Shown: positions 50,453-59,017 of the stretch, piece by piece
Layout: each line of letters opens with the position of its first letter
Numbering within the stretch: the stretch's first letter is position 1
Assembly: GCA_047518265.1 (NCBI GenBank)
Contig: JAKZRG010000031.1
Location: 62,001-126,000, forward strand
Direction: 5' to 3'
DNA length: 64,000 nucleotides
Source of the DNA: Oceanospirillum sp047518265
GTDB lineage: Bacteria; Pseudomonadota; Gammaproteobacteria; Pseudomonadales; Halomonadaceae
Made by a program: the position numbers and the translations under genes
Notes under the pieces: model-generated
What the model saw: only the letters and a program-made list of their open reading frames with translations
What the model was told of the DNA's origin: nothing
The model's database searches: none

Positions 50453-52066
50453 GTGGCAACAGGAATAAGTTCTGACGTAAAGGGCAAGCCGCGAGTACTC
50501 GTTGTTGATGATACTCGAACAGATAGGCTGAAGTTGAAGATACTTCTGTCTGATGATTACACGGTATTATTGGCTGCTGATGGTCAGGAAGGGCTGGAGG
50601 CCGCAAAAATAGAAGCACCAGAATTAATTTTACTTGATATGTTTTTGCCTGATATGGATGGTTTCTGTCTACTCAAAAAGCTTCGAGAGCAAGATTCTAC
50701 CTCTACCATCCCTGTCATTATGCTTTCTGCTTATTTTGAAGAAGTGGATCATATTGTGGAGGCCCTTGAATTCGGGGCCAATGATTATCTAATCAAACCA
50801 GTCAATGAAAAAATACTTTCTGTAAAAGCCTCTCAGATTATACGTATGCATCGCGCTGAAAGTGCATTACGGGATGCCCTAAATCAGCGGGAGCAGCTAC
50901 TACAGACCATGCAATCCGCAATCATTGGTGTGGATTGCAATGATAGGGTTCATTATTGGAATGATACCGCAGAAATCTGCTTTGCTCGAAGCCGTGAAGA
51001 GGTATTGTATCAACCTATTTTAAGTGTAGGTATCGCATGGGAGTGGGATATTCTCGTGAGTCATATTCTCTTGTGTTTGGATAATAAAACCCATTCCGAA
51101 CGCTTTGAAATGAGCTTTCAGTCTGACAAATTAGGGCAGCGCTTGTTATCGGTAGGTATTGCGGCCTTTCTGGCAAAAGATGGCGCTCATAACGGTTATA
51201 TTATTTTAGCGGATGATGTAACAGAACGAGTTGCTGCCACCCAGCAATTACAACAGGCCGAAAAGCTGCAATCTATTGGTCAGTTAGCTTCAGGGATTGC
51301 TCATGAAATAAATACTCCGATGCAGTATATAGGAGACAATACACGCTTCTTACAGGAAGCATTCTCTGATTTGAATGAGATTGTTGAAAAGTCAAAAGAG
51401 ATGTCAGAAGTGATTGATGGCTCTGGAGATATACATGTATGGCATAAGGCGTTTGAGGCTCTGGTAGAGAAAAATGATTTTGATTATCTCTCTGAAGAAG
51501 TGCCTAAGGCTATAGAGCAAGCCTTGGAAGGGATCGGTAGAGTTTCTACTATAGTGAAGGCGATGCAAGATTTTTCTCACCCTGGTGCGGAGGGAAAAGA
51601 GTTAATAGATATCAATCGTGCCATCAGTAGTACCGTTACAGTCGCACGTAATGTTTGGAAGTACGTGGCTGATTTGGACTTAGAACTGGATAGCAAGCTA
51701 CCTGAAGTACCTTGTATGATAGGGCCGTTCAATGAAGTAATACTGAATTTGATTGTCAATGCCTCACATGCAATAGCAGATATAAGTGCAGAGGGGGTGC
51801 TTGAAAAAGGAAGAATTACGATTGCCACGGAAGATTGCCAAGGTTATGTTGAGATCAGGGTCTCTGATACCGGTGGAGGAATTCCAGTCGCCATCCAAAA
51901 GAAAATATTTGACCCATTTTTTACGACGAAGGAAGTAGGTAAGGGAACAGGGCAGGGATTGGCATTGAGTTACGATATCATTATCAAGAAACATGATGGC
52001 GAGTTATTTTTTGATACACAAGAAGGTAAAGGGACTACATTTTTTATCCATTTACCCTATGAGTAA
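50453..52066 (+). CDS. Receiver-PAS sensor histidine kinase
   Basis: 537 residues from GTG 50453. The N-terminal receiver (about 13-130) has Asp62 (LILLDMFLPDMDG) and Lys in LIKPVNE. The PAS domain (about 145-260) has MQSAIIGVDCNDRVHYWND. A HisKA-type domain has His284 in ASGIAHEINTPMQYI. The HATPase_c (about 400-537) has NLIVNASHAI, DTGGGIP and GTGQGLALSYDII. No membrane segment, so it is a cytoplasmic kinase. It is the only kinase of this cassette and is the obvious phosphodonor for the three upstream receiver proteins. The PAS domain has no identified cofactor. Confidence 0.92.
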   Translation: MATGISSDVKGKPRVLVVDDTRTDRLKLKILLSDDYTVLLAADGQEGLEAAKIEAPELILLDMFLPDMDGFCLLKKLREQDSTSTIPVIMLSAYFEEVDHIVEALEFGANDYLIKPVNEKILSVKASQIIRMHRAESALRDALNQREQLLQTMQSAIIGVDCNDRVHYWNDTAEICFARSREEVLYQPILSVGIAWEWDILVSHILLCLDNKTHSERFEMSFQSDKLGQRLLSVGIAAFLAKDGAHNGYIILADDVTERVAATQQLQQAEKLQSIGQLASGIAHEINTPMQYIGDNTRFLQEAFSDLNEIVEKSKEMSEVIDGSGDIHVWHKAFEALVEKNDFDYLSEEVPKAIEQALEGIGRVSTIVKAMQDFSHPGAEGKELIDINRAISSTVTVARNVWKYVADLDLELDSKLPEVPCMIGPFNEVILNLIVNASHAIADISAEGVLEKGRITIATEDCQGYVEIRVSDTGGGIPVAIQKKIFDPFFTTKEVGKGTGQGLALSYDIIIKKHDGELFFDTQEGKGTTFFIHLPYE

Positions 52067-52069
52067 TAG

Positions 52070-52085
52070 GAGCGAAAGTACGCTC
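52070..52085 (+). terminator. Weak hairpin after the kinase gene
   Basis: GAGCG-AAAGTA-CGCTC plus wobble pairs, then TTCTCTGTTT, just after the stop codon at 52066. Marginal terminator. Confidence 0.35.
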
Positions 52086-52223
52086 TTCTCTGTTTAAGCT
52101 AATCACTGATTGCTACTATGCACCGCATCCCTGCCGATTTTATCCCTCTAAGAGAAAAAATGATGACAGGAGTAGAGTCTTATCATCCTGCCTTTAGGAC
52201 AGGATTAAACAATTCATTGTGGG

Positions 52224-52739
52224 TTAGTCTGGATAGGAAACAGAAAGTACATAATAGATTTGTTGTCCCTCCGGTGCGGGTACAGTTATTTCATCATCAA
52301 CGACCTTGCCTAATAGTGCCCTAGCCATAGGGGTGTCGATATTGATTTTGCCTTTCTGTATATCAGCTTCATCCGGGCCCACCAGTTGAAAGCTCAGCAG
52401 TTCACCGTTTTCATGTTCCAATTCCACAAGAGCGGAGAAAAAGATTTTACTTTGATCCGCAGGCTTTTGTTCCACAATGGTCAGGGCATCCAAGCGTTTA
52501 TCCAAAAAGCGGATGCGGCCCAGAGTTTTGTTTAGCAGTTGTTTATTATAGGTGTAATCGGCATTTTCACTGCGATCCCCTTGAGCGGCGGCTTCATTGA
52601 CCTTTTGAGCAAGTTCAGGATGGCGAACTTTCCAAAGATAATTACGTTCATCTTGTAAATTTTCATAGCCCTGGGGAGTAATTAGGTTGGTCTTTTTTTC
52701 ATTACGCGGGTCCTTTTTAGGATCGCGCCAGCGTTGCAT
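52224..52739 (-). CDS. greB: Transcription elongation factor GreB
   Basis: Rescues backtracked RNA polymerase by stimulating transcript cleavage in the secondary channel. 171 residues from ATG 52739, which has AAGGG 8 nt upstream; the frame opens at 52754. The N-terminal coiled coil (about 1-85) has the acidic tip GDRSENADYTYNKQ, with the Asp and Glu needed for cleavage, and RIRFLDKRLDALTIV. The C-terminal FKBP-like domain has VGPDEADIQKGKINIDTPMARALLGK, recognised as GreB by PDEADIQKGKINIDTPMARA. It is monocistronic and convergent with the kinase gene. Confidence 0.95.
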   Translation of the reverse strand: MQRWRDPKKDPRNEKKTNLITPQGYENLQDERNYLWKVRHPELAQKVNEAAAQGDRSENADYTYNKQLLNKTLGRIRFLDKRLDALTIVEQKPADQSKIFFSALVELEHENGELLSFQLVGPDEADIQKGKINIDTPMARALLGKVVDDEITVPAPEGQQIYYVLSVSYPD

Positions 52740-52843
52740 ATTTCGACCCTTCATAGCGCCTGATGACCTTAATCTATTTTTGATGAGTATGAGTATATGG
52801 CGGGATTAAATAACAAGGGAGCACTGCATGCAAAAAACAGAAC

Positions 52844-52871
52844 AAAAAAAGCCCGCAGCTTTGCTGCGGGC
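52844..52871 (-). terminator. Terminator downstream of the Cache chemoreceptor gene
   Basis: A GCCCGCAGC / GCTGCGGGC perfect 9-bp stem with a 3-nt loop. Reading on the minus strand it is followed by a T run (plus-strand A run 52844-52850). Confidence 0.9.
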
Positions 52872-52900
52872 CTATCTGAATATTTAAGTTATTTAGTGAG

Positions 52901-54535
52901 TTAGGTTCTGAACTGTTTGATCAGAGTATTTAAGTCATGGGCGTTTTGTGTCAACGCTTGTCCTGATTCTTTGATCAGTGCAGTGCCTTGCTCTGTCTCT
53001 TCTGAAACGGAGGCAATGGATATTAAGTTACGATTCATTTCATCGGCGACACTGCTTTGTTCTTCCGCAGCATTAACAATCTGAGCGTTCAGAGAACTGA
53101 TTTGTTCCATAGACCCTGCAATCGTGCGGAAGGATTCACCGGCATCCGCAGCCCGCTCTACAGTGGCTACTGCTTTTTCCCGGCTGGTTTGCATAGCGCT
53201 TACGGCAACTTTTGAACGACTCTGTAGCTCGTGAATCATCTCTTGAATTTGTTGCGTAGATTCTGCTGAGCGTTGTGCTAATTGACGAACCTCATCGGCT
53301 ACCACCGCAAAACCTCGGCCTTGTTCACCGGCACGAGCCGCTTCAATGGCGGCATTTAATGCCAGAAGGTTGGTTTGTTCTGAGATACCGCCAATAACGT
53401 CCAAAATACTTTCGATCTTAGAGGTATGATCTTCCAGTTGATTAATCACATCACTGGATTTTTGTACGTCCTGAGCCAATTCATCAATACTGCGGGTCGC
53501 TTCTTCTACAATGCTTAAGCCATGCTCTGTTTGTGAGTGAGCGGTGCGAGTGGCTTCATTGGCTTGTTCGGCAATGTTAGCGGTTTGTTGTGCTGATGCG
53601 GCCATCTGATTCATTGCTGCCGCGCTCTGCTCTGTTTCAGAGCGTTGACGGCTAACACCATCAATGGTGCTTTCAGTAATGTTGCTCATCTGATCAATGG
53701 CATGGGTGAGCTGGTTAGTGGAGCTATCGACGGAGTTCACAATATTCTGGAAGCTTTCCATCATATGATTAAAAGCACCGGCCATATCGCCCAATTCATC
53801 GGTGGTATTAATATCGACACGTTGACGCAAGTTGCCTGAGTCTTTGACAGCAACCATGGTATTTTTCAATGTGGTTACCTGAACGGTAATCATATGAATA
53901 ATAAACAGTGCTAAGCCGCCAATCAGCAGAGTTAAGATGCCAACAGTGATGGAATATTGCACCAATGTTTGCCAGAAAATATCATCCATATCATTCAGAT
54001 AAATACCGTTACCCACAATCCAGCCCCAAGGGCTAAAGCCTTTAACATAAGATATCTTAGCTTGAGGTTCTTCATGACCGGGTTTAGGCCATAAATAGCT
54101 TACGTAACCTTCACCGGATTGTTTTACCACACCTACAAACTCAGTGAATATCTGCTTACCGTTAGCATCTTTTAAGCCGCTTAAGTTTTTACCATTCAAA
54201 GAGGGTTTAATAGGATGCATCACCACGACAGCATTCATGTCGTTAATCCAAAAATACTCGTCTTTATCGTAACGCAATTTCTCAATGGCCTCGCGAGCGG
54301 CTTGTTGTGCGACCTCACGGGATATGGCGCCTGATGTCTCTTGATTATGATAGTAAGTTAGAAAACTATGGACGGTTTCAACAACGTGCTTGGTTTTCTG
54401 TTTACGGTCTTCTAATAGATTGTCTTTTAAAGACATCAGGGAGACACTGATCAGTACTGCGGTGCCCATGGCCATTAATCCAATGATGACCCACAGCTTG
54501 TATTTGATTTTGATATTGCCTAAAAGGTTATACAT
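52901..54535 (-). CDS. Methyl-accepting chemotaxis protein with single Cache domain
   Basis: 544 residues. TM1 is at about 13-33. A periplasmic sCache_2-type domain (about 40-185) has YDKDEYFWINDMNAVVVMHP, MHPIKPSLNGKNLSG and SPWGWIVGNGIYLND. TM2 is at about 193-215 and HAMP at about 216-270. The MCP signalling domain follows, with the hairpin tip ISEQTNLLALNAAIEAARAG, cited to 20 residues, and GFAVVADEVRQLAQRS. sCache_2 domains usually bind small carboxylates or similar metabolites; the ligand is unknown. It has no che genes directly attached and could feed the main flagellar chemotaxis system elsewhere. Monocistronic. Confidence 0.94.
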   Translation of the reverse strand: MYNLLGNIKIKYKLWVIIGLMAMGTAVLISVSLMSLKDNLLEDRKQKTKHVVETVHSFLTYYHNQETSGAISREVAQQAAREAIEKLRYDKDEYFWINDMNAVVVMHPIKPSLNGKNLSGLKDANGKQIFTEFVGVVKQSGEGYVSYLWPKPGHEEPQAKISYVKGFSPWGWIVGNGIYLNDMDDIFWQTLVQYSITVGILTLLIGGLALFIIHMITVQVTTLKNTMVAVKDSGNLRQRVDINTTDELGDMAGAFNHMMESFQNIVNSVDSSTNQLTHAIDQMSNITESTIDGVSRQRSETEQSAAAMNQMAASAQQTANIAEQANEATRTAHSQTEHGLSIVEEATRSIDELAQDVQKSSDVINQLEDHTSKIESILDVIGGISEQTNLLALNAAIEAARAGEQGRGFAVVADEVRQLAQRSAESTQQIQEMIHELQSRSKVAVSAMQTSREKAVATVERAADAGESFRTIAGSMEQISSLNAQIVNAAEEQSSVADEMNRNLISIASVSEETEQGTALIKESGQALTQNAHDLNTLIKQFRT

Positions 54536-54604
54536 GCTCTTATCCCTAATTTACCAATGGGCATATTTTTGTCCGTTGCTTGATGCAAAACATCTTTAAT
54601 TAAA

Positions 54605-54634
54605 TAAGAATGCTCTAAATAAAATTCATTCTTA
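54605..54634. repeat. Inverted repeat upstream of the Cache chemoreceptor gene
   Basis: TAAGAATG / CATTCTTA, 8 bp perfect, 14 nt apart, about 70-100 nt upstream of the receptor start in a 298-nt gene-free region. Possible regulator site. Confidence 0.35.
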
Positions 54635-54833
54635 AATGTCCGGCTCACTATGGCGTTAATCATCTTGCGCCACATTGATCCTATGCAAAAAAAGCCACAT
54701 TTCTGTCAAAAATATCCCTTAAACTATCGGGTTTAATCATTTTTAGAGTTCGAATATCTAAGGCTTACAGCACTCAATATAGAAATATAGACATCGGAGT
54801 AATTTTGCAGGGAAAATTTGTTATAAAATATTT

Positions 54834-55598
54834 TTAAGAATAATGATCGTCCGGTGGTGGCAGGCCTTTTAGTAAAGGATAGGTCAGTATCTCGGGCACG
54901 CCTTCTTTTCGTAACTGACTGATCCAGCTATGAATATTGTAGTTAACTCGCTCGACACGGGGCACTAATCTATTTCTGAACTGTTCAACTAATAGGTAGT
55001 GCACATGGGAGCTATCTGGTTGGCTAGCAAAGCCACAAGTACCACAGGAGGCTACAAAACGACTGCCGGGAAGGTGTTCAATCCAAGGTTGATGATCACT
55101 ACCGACTACCAAGCCTTGGCAGTGAAACTGATCGAGCCAATAGAGAATGCGTTCCCTGTCCAAGTTGTAGGCGTTTAGGGTATCCGGTAGGAAAAAGTCC
55201 GGTGTGCCATGACAAGCCAATATGGCACCGCTAGGTGTTTCCAGTCGAATGACATCCGTCCATAGCTTGAGATGTTTTTTATTGGCAGGGCTCAGGCTTT
55301 GTCGGGCTCGGGCCATGGCCGATGTGGTATTAAAGAGTGTTGTCTGCCCTGGATATTCGTTGAGAAGTTGACGTTCATGACTGCCTTTTACTAACCAGGT
55401 ACACTGTGTTTGTAAGAGAAATAGCGCTTCATTGCTGTGACCAAAAGCTCCTAGGCCATTGCCAAGAAACAGGCGTATACGGGCACTTTGGCGTCGTGCT
55501 TGCAATAAACAGGCTTTTAGAGCGGGCAGGTTGCCTTCTGCCCCTGCAATCAGAGCTATTGGGCGTACATCTAGGTATTGTAATTGAACAAATGCCAT
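54834..55598 (-). CDS. Degenerate calcineurin-like metallophosphoesterase-fold protein
   Basis: 254 residues from ATG 55598, which has a perfect AAAGGAGG site 5 nt upstream; the frame opens further up. The spacing and order of metallophosphoesterase motifs are kept, but ligands are lost. The D-x-H-GN box reads AGAEGN, GD reads LGNGLG, GNHE reads KGSHER and GHTH reads GSDHQ; only ACHG and single His residues remain. The rest resembles YfcE/ApaH-like proteins. It is probably not a normal binuclear phosphoesterase and may bind a ligand or one metal. It is divergent from nudF. Function unknown. Confidence 0.7.
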   Translation of the reverse strand: MAFVQLQYLDVRPIALIAGAEGNLPALKACLLQARRQSARIRLFLGNGLGAFGHSNEALFLLQTQCTWLVKGSHERQLLNEYPGQTTLFNTTSAMARARQSLSPANKKHLKLWTDVIRLETPSGAILACHGTPDFFLPDTLNAYNLDRERILYWLDQFHCQGLVVGSDHQPWIEHLPGSRFVASCGTCGFASQPDSSHVHYLLVEQFRNRLVPRVERVNYNIHSWISQLRKEGVPEILTYPLLKGLPPPDDHYS

Positions 55599-55737
55599 GA
55601 CGACCTCCTTTGGCTCTATAGAACCCATCTTATCCTCGACATCTATCTACTAGTATAGAAGGTCATTTCTGCCTTTCCTGAAACTTGCTATGCTGAGTGT
55701 TTATTACTACGCAGAAAAGCAGAGACATTAGGGCGTT

Positions 55738-56388
55738 ATGAATTCGAAGCTGAAAGCTCATTATCACCAAAAAGATGTGGATATTATTCATCAAGAAAGA
55801 GCCTACAATGGTTTTTTCAAGTTGGAAAAGCTACAGCTTAAACAGAGGCAGTTCAGCGGTGAATGGAGCAGTACGTTCACCCGTGAAGTGTTAGTGCGAG
55901 GCAATGCTGTCGGGGCTTTATTGTATGACCCTAGAACAGATAAAGTTCTGATGCTGGAGCAGTTTCGTCCCGGTGGTTTATACGACAAAGACCAAAGCCC
56001 TTGGATGTTCGAAGTGGTGGCAGGGATGACGGAGGAGGGCGAGAGCCTAGAAGATGTCATACACAGAGAAGCACAGGAAGAGGCCGGTTGTGATATTGAA
56101 GCGCTGGAGCATCTATTTAAGTACTGGGTCAGTCCCGGTGGTATGGATGAACAAATCGACCTGTTTTTAGGTATTATTGATAGTAGTAAGGTCAAGGAAG
56201 GCGTATACGGTCTGGATGAAGAACATGAAGATATTCGGGTTGAGCTAATAGACTATGCTGAAGCATTGTCGGGTTTGTCTGATGGTAGGGTCAATAATGC
56301 CATGGCGATTATTGCGTTACAGTGGTTACAGCTCAATCGGGAACGTTTACAGGCTCATTGGTGTTCAGATACCCATGCTACCGAGTAA
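55738..56388 (+). CDS. nudF: ADP-ribose diphosphatase (Nudix hydrolase)
   Basis: Hydrolyses ADP-ribose to AMP and ribose-5-phosphate. 216 residues, compared with 209 in E. coli. The N-terminal part (FFKLEKLQLKQRQFSGEWSS) and the Nudix box G-MTEEG-E-SLEDVIH-REAQEEAG (about 101-123) fit the G-x5-E-x7-REuxEExGu consensus exactly. LEHLFKYWVSPGGMDEQIDLFLG after the box is typical of ADP-ribose-specific enzymes. First gene of nudF-yqiB-cpdA, as in E. coli. It runs nearly end to end with the next gene. Confidence 0.94.
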   Translation: MNSKLKAHYHQKDVDIIHQERAYNGFFKLEKLQLKQRQFSGEWSSTFTREVLVRGNAVGALLYDPRTDKVLMLEQFRPGGLYDKDQSPWMFEVVAGMTEEGESLEDVIHREAQEEAGCDIEALEHLFKYWVSPGGMDEQIDLFLGIIDSSKVKEGVYGLDEEHEDIRVELIDYAEALSGLSDGRVNNAMAIIALQWLQLNRERLQAHWCSDTHATE

Positions 56389-56400
56389 ATGGGAGAGAAT

Positions 56401-56880
56401 ATGCAAACAATGCAAAACCCTAACCCTTGGCTGAAAAAGAAAAGCTATGTGGTTGATCTAAAAAAACAGATGGCGGAATGTGAGGGGAACTACATTCGTC
56501 TGCTGAAGCTTCTGCCGGATTTAGAAGAAACCGAGAGTTGGCAGTTTGCCATCAGTGATGAGTCATTGCATCTGGGTGAGCTGGCGATTCGTGTCACTGA
56601 GCGCAGCAAATACACCACGCTATTGCGAATCTGGCAGAAAGACAGCTGGGGCGAATGGTTAAACCAGCCTGAGCTATCGGTACGTATGTACCATGATGCC
56701 CGTTTAGCGGAAGTTGTCGGGTATCAGAAGCAGCGTCATTTTGATGGCCGTTATGTTTATCCCAATCCTAAAATGCGTCAGCCCGATGAAAAAATGCAGA
56801 TTAACCTATTTTTAGCAGAGTGGTTATCTCATCTGCAGCAGTACGGCCATAGCGTTGACCCTATTACATTACCTTCTTAA
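56401..56880 (+). CDS. yqiB: DUF1249 family protein (YqiB-like)
   Basis: 159 residues from ATG 56401, with GGAGAG upstream; ATG 56389 sits before that site. The family segments are KKKSYVVDLKKQMAECEGNY, LLKLLPDLEETESWQF, LSVRMYHDARLAEVVGYQ and MRQPDEKMQINLFLAEWL. Its role is unknown; in E. coli it lies between nudF and cpdA exactly as here, so it is conserved by context. No signal peptide or membrane segment was seen. Confidence 0.88.
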   Translation: MQTMQNPNPWLKKKSYVVDLKKQMAECEGNYIRLLKLLPDLEETESWQFAISDESLHLGELAIRVTERSKYTTLLRIWQKDSWGEWLNQPELSVRMYHDARLAEVVGYQKQRHFDGRYVYPNPKMRQPDEKMQINLFLAEWLSHLQQYGHSVDPITLPS

Positions 56881-56959
56881 GCTTGCATTCTTAGAGACTC
56901 GCTTTACTATCGCCGGTTAATTTTAAATTTACCCATAATCTGTAACCTGTTGAGCTGTC

Positions 56960-57739
56960 ATGTCTCTTTCTGTTATCCAGTTGACCGATTTACACCTGTT
57001 TGCCGATCAAGATCATATCTTTAAAGGTCAAAATCCTTGGCGCAATTTGGTGGCTATTCTTGAGCAGATTCAGCAATCCGGTTGGCCGGATCTGTTTCTG
57101 TTAACGGGGGATCTCAGTCAGGATGAGTCTGAACAAAGTTATCAACAGCTTCATGGCCTAATGCAAGATACAGGGGTTCCTTGGCACTGGATTCCAGGCA
57201 ATCATGATCGACTGGATATTATGCAGGTTCTGCATTCGGTGGACTTCTCTGTGGTGTATGGTCAATGGCAGTGGTTGCTGTTGGATTCTCAATCGGGAGA
57301 GCCCCATGGGGATCTGTCTGATTCCCAACGATTAGAGATAGAGGCGGCTTTAAAGCAGCCCCTTGCACCTTATCAGGCCATTGCTATTCATCACCAACCA
57401 CTTTTGGTTGGGCCTGAGCGGCAAGGGGGAAACCATCATCACCTTATGGACAATAGCCCTGATATCGCCGGTATTGATAGTATTCCCCTAAGAGATAATG
57501 GCTGGCTTTGGCAAACCTTAACTCGTTTTGAGCAGGTTAAAACGGTCATCTGCGGTCATGTACATCAAGAACACAATCTACAGCGGGGGCGGTTAAACCT
57601 ACTGACTACCCCGGCTACAAGCATTCAATTTACCTCTGATATCAATGAGTTCCAGTTGGCTGACCTGGCCCCAGGTTATCGGCAGTTGGAATTGATGGCG
57701 GATGGTTCGGTTGAAAGTCAGGTTTATCGATTGAATTAA
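56960..57739 (+). CDS. cpdA: 3',5'-cyclic-AMP phosphodiesterase CpdA
   Basis: 259 residues. Intact metallophosphoesterase motifs: QLTDLHLFAD (D-x-H), TGDLSQDE (GD), PGNHDRLD (GNHD), AIHHQPLLVG and CGHVHQEHN (GHxH). This makes it a catalytically complete class III cAMP phosphodiesterase. It lowers cAMP and thereby tunes Crp-dependent genes. It follows yqiB after 79 nt, as in the enteric operon. It contrasts with the degenerate relative at 54834-55598 on the other side of nudF. Confidence 0.93.
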   Translation: MSLSVIQLTDLHLFADQDHIFKGQNPWRNLVAILEQIQQSGWPDLFLLTGDLSQDESEQSYQQLHGLMQDTGVPWHWIPGNHDRLDIMQVLHSVDFSVVYGQWQWLLLDSQSGEPHGDLSDSQRLEIEAALKQPLAPYQAIAIHHQPLLVGPERQGGNHHHLMDNSPDIAGIDSIPLRDNGWLWQTLTRFEQVKTVICGHVHQEHNLQRGRLNLLTTPATSIQFTSDINEFQLADLAPGYRQLELMADGSVESQVYRLN

Positions 57740-57955
57740 ACCGGGCTCTTATGCTTTAAAGTTATCAATACAGTATTTTAAATAATTTGACGTAATTAAG
57801 GATTCCGTTTTAACTACGCGCATTAGGGTTGCTATATCCATAGCTTCGCGCCGTAGCTTTACCTGTTAATAAACGGGTAATTGAACGGAAGCCAACCCAC
57901 TAATTTTTCACCGGATTAAACCGGCTAATGACTTTTGCAGGAGTGGATCACAACG

Positions 57956-58867
57956 ATGATATCGCCCGAGCGTCTTACGCACCTGAAACAACTGGAAGCG
58001 GAAAGCATCCATATCATTCGGGAAGTTGCCGCAGAGTTTGATAACCCTGTGATGATGTATTCTGTCGGTAAAGATTCTGCCGTCATGCTGCATCTTGCAC
58101 GCAAAGCGTTTTACCCAGGAACACCTCCATTTCCACTGATGCACGTGGATACCACATGGAAGTTCCGTGAAATGATCGAATTCCGCGACAAGATGGCAGA
58201 AGAAGCGGGCATGGATCTGATTGTGCATACCAATGAAGAAGGTCGTGCGGCCAATATCAACCCGTTTGATCACGGCAGTCGTAAATATACCGACGTGATG
58301 AAGACCGAAGGTCTGAAACAAGCCCTGAACAAATATCGTTTTGATGCGGCATTTGGTGGTGCTCGTCGTGATGAAGAGAAGTCTCGTGCTAAAGAGCGTG
58401 TGTACTCCTTCCGTGACAAATTCCACCGTTGGGATCCTAAGAGCCAACGTCCAGAGCTGTGGAACCTATATAACAGCAAGGTGAATAAAGACGAATCTAT
58501 TCGTGTATTCCCGCTGTCCAACTGGACTGAGTTGGATATCTGGCAGTATATCTATCTGGAAGAGATCCCAATTGTACCTCTGTATTACTCAGCAGAGCGT
58601 CCAGTGGTTGAGCGTGATGGCACCCTGATCATGGTAGATGATGATCGTATGCCGCTGGGTGAAAATGAAAAACCAGAAATGCGTTCCGTGCGTTTCCGTA
58701 CGCTGGGTTGTTACCCACTGACCGGCGCGGTGGAATCAACAGCAGCAACACTGCCTGATATTATTCAGGAAATGCTGCTGACCACCACTTCCGAGCGTCA
58801 GGGCCGAGTGATTGATCACGACGGCACCGGTTCCATGGAAGAGAAAAAGCGTGAAGGTTACTTCTAG
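57956..58867 (+). CDS. cysD: Sulfate adenylyltransferase subunit 2 (ATP sulfurylase small subunit)
   Basis: Forms APS from sulfate and ATP with CysN, the first step of assimilatory sulfate reduction. 303 residues from ATG 57956, compared with 302 in E. coli; an upstream TTG at 57935 would add residues not found in the family. It begins ISPERLTHLKQLEAESIHII. The PP-loop is YSVGKDSAVMLHL (about 38-50). Further conserved parts are MHVDTTWKFREM, GGARRDEEKSRAKER and RTLGCYPLTGAVES. The upstream 216 nt (57740-57955) hold the promoter; no CysB site could be defined. Confidence 0.97.
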   Translation: MISPERLTHLKQLEAESIHIIREVAAEFDNPVMMYSVGKDSAVMLHLARKAFYPGTPPFPLMHVDTTWKFREMIEFRDKMAEEAGMDLIVHTNEEGRAANINPFDHGSRKYTDVMKTEGLKQALNKYRFDAAFGGARRDEEKSRAKERVYSFRDKFHRWDPKSQRPELWNLYNSKVNKDESIRVFPLSNWTELDIWQYIYLEEIPIVPLYYSAERPVVERDGTLIMVDDDRMPLGENEKPEMRSVRFRTLGCYPLTGAVESTAATLPDIIQEMLLTTTSERQGRVIDHDGTGSMEEKKREGYF

Positions 58868-59017
58868 GACTCACTCTATAGCCAAGTCTTAGATCACAGG
58901 GTTTGTTTAACTGATCGTTAAAGAAACGTTAGACAGATCCTGACGGAAACAGCATTTAGGGCAGGTGTTTTACATCTCGTTATCACAACATCTGCCAATA
59001 GTTTTTGAGGAAAAAAA

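Noticed and set aside
52118..52324. 68-codon frame between the kinase gene and greB
   Set aside because: Extends into greB antisense and has no ribosome site.
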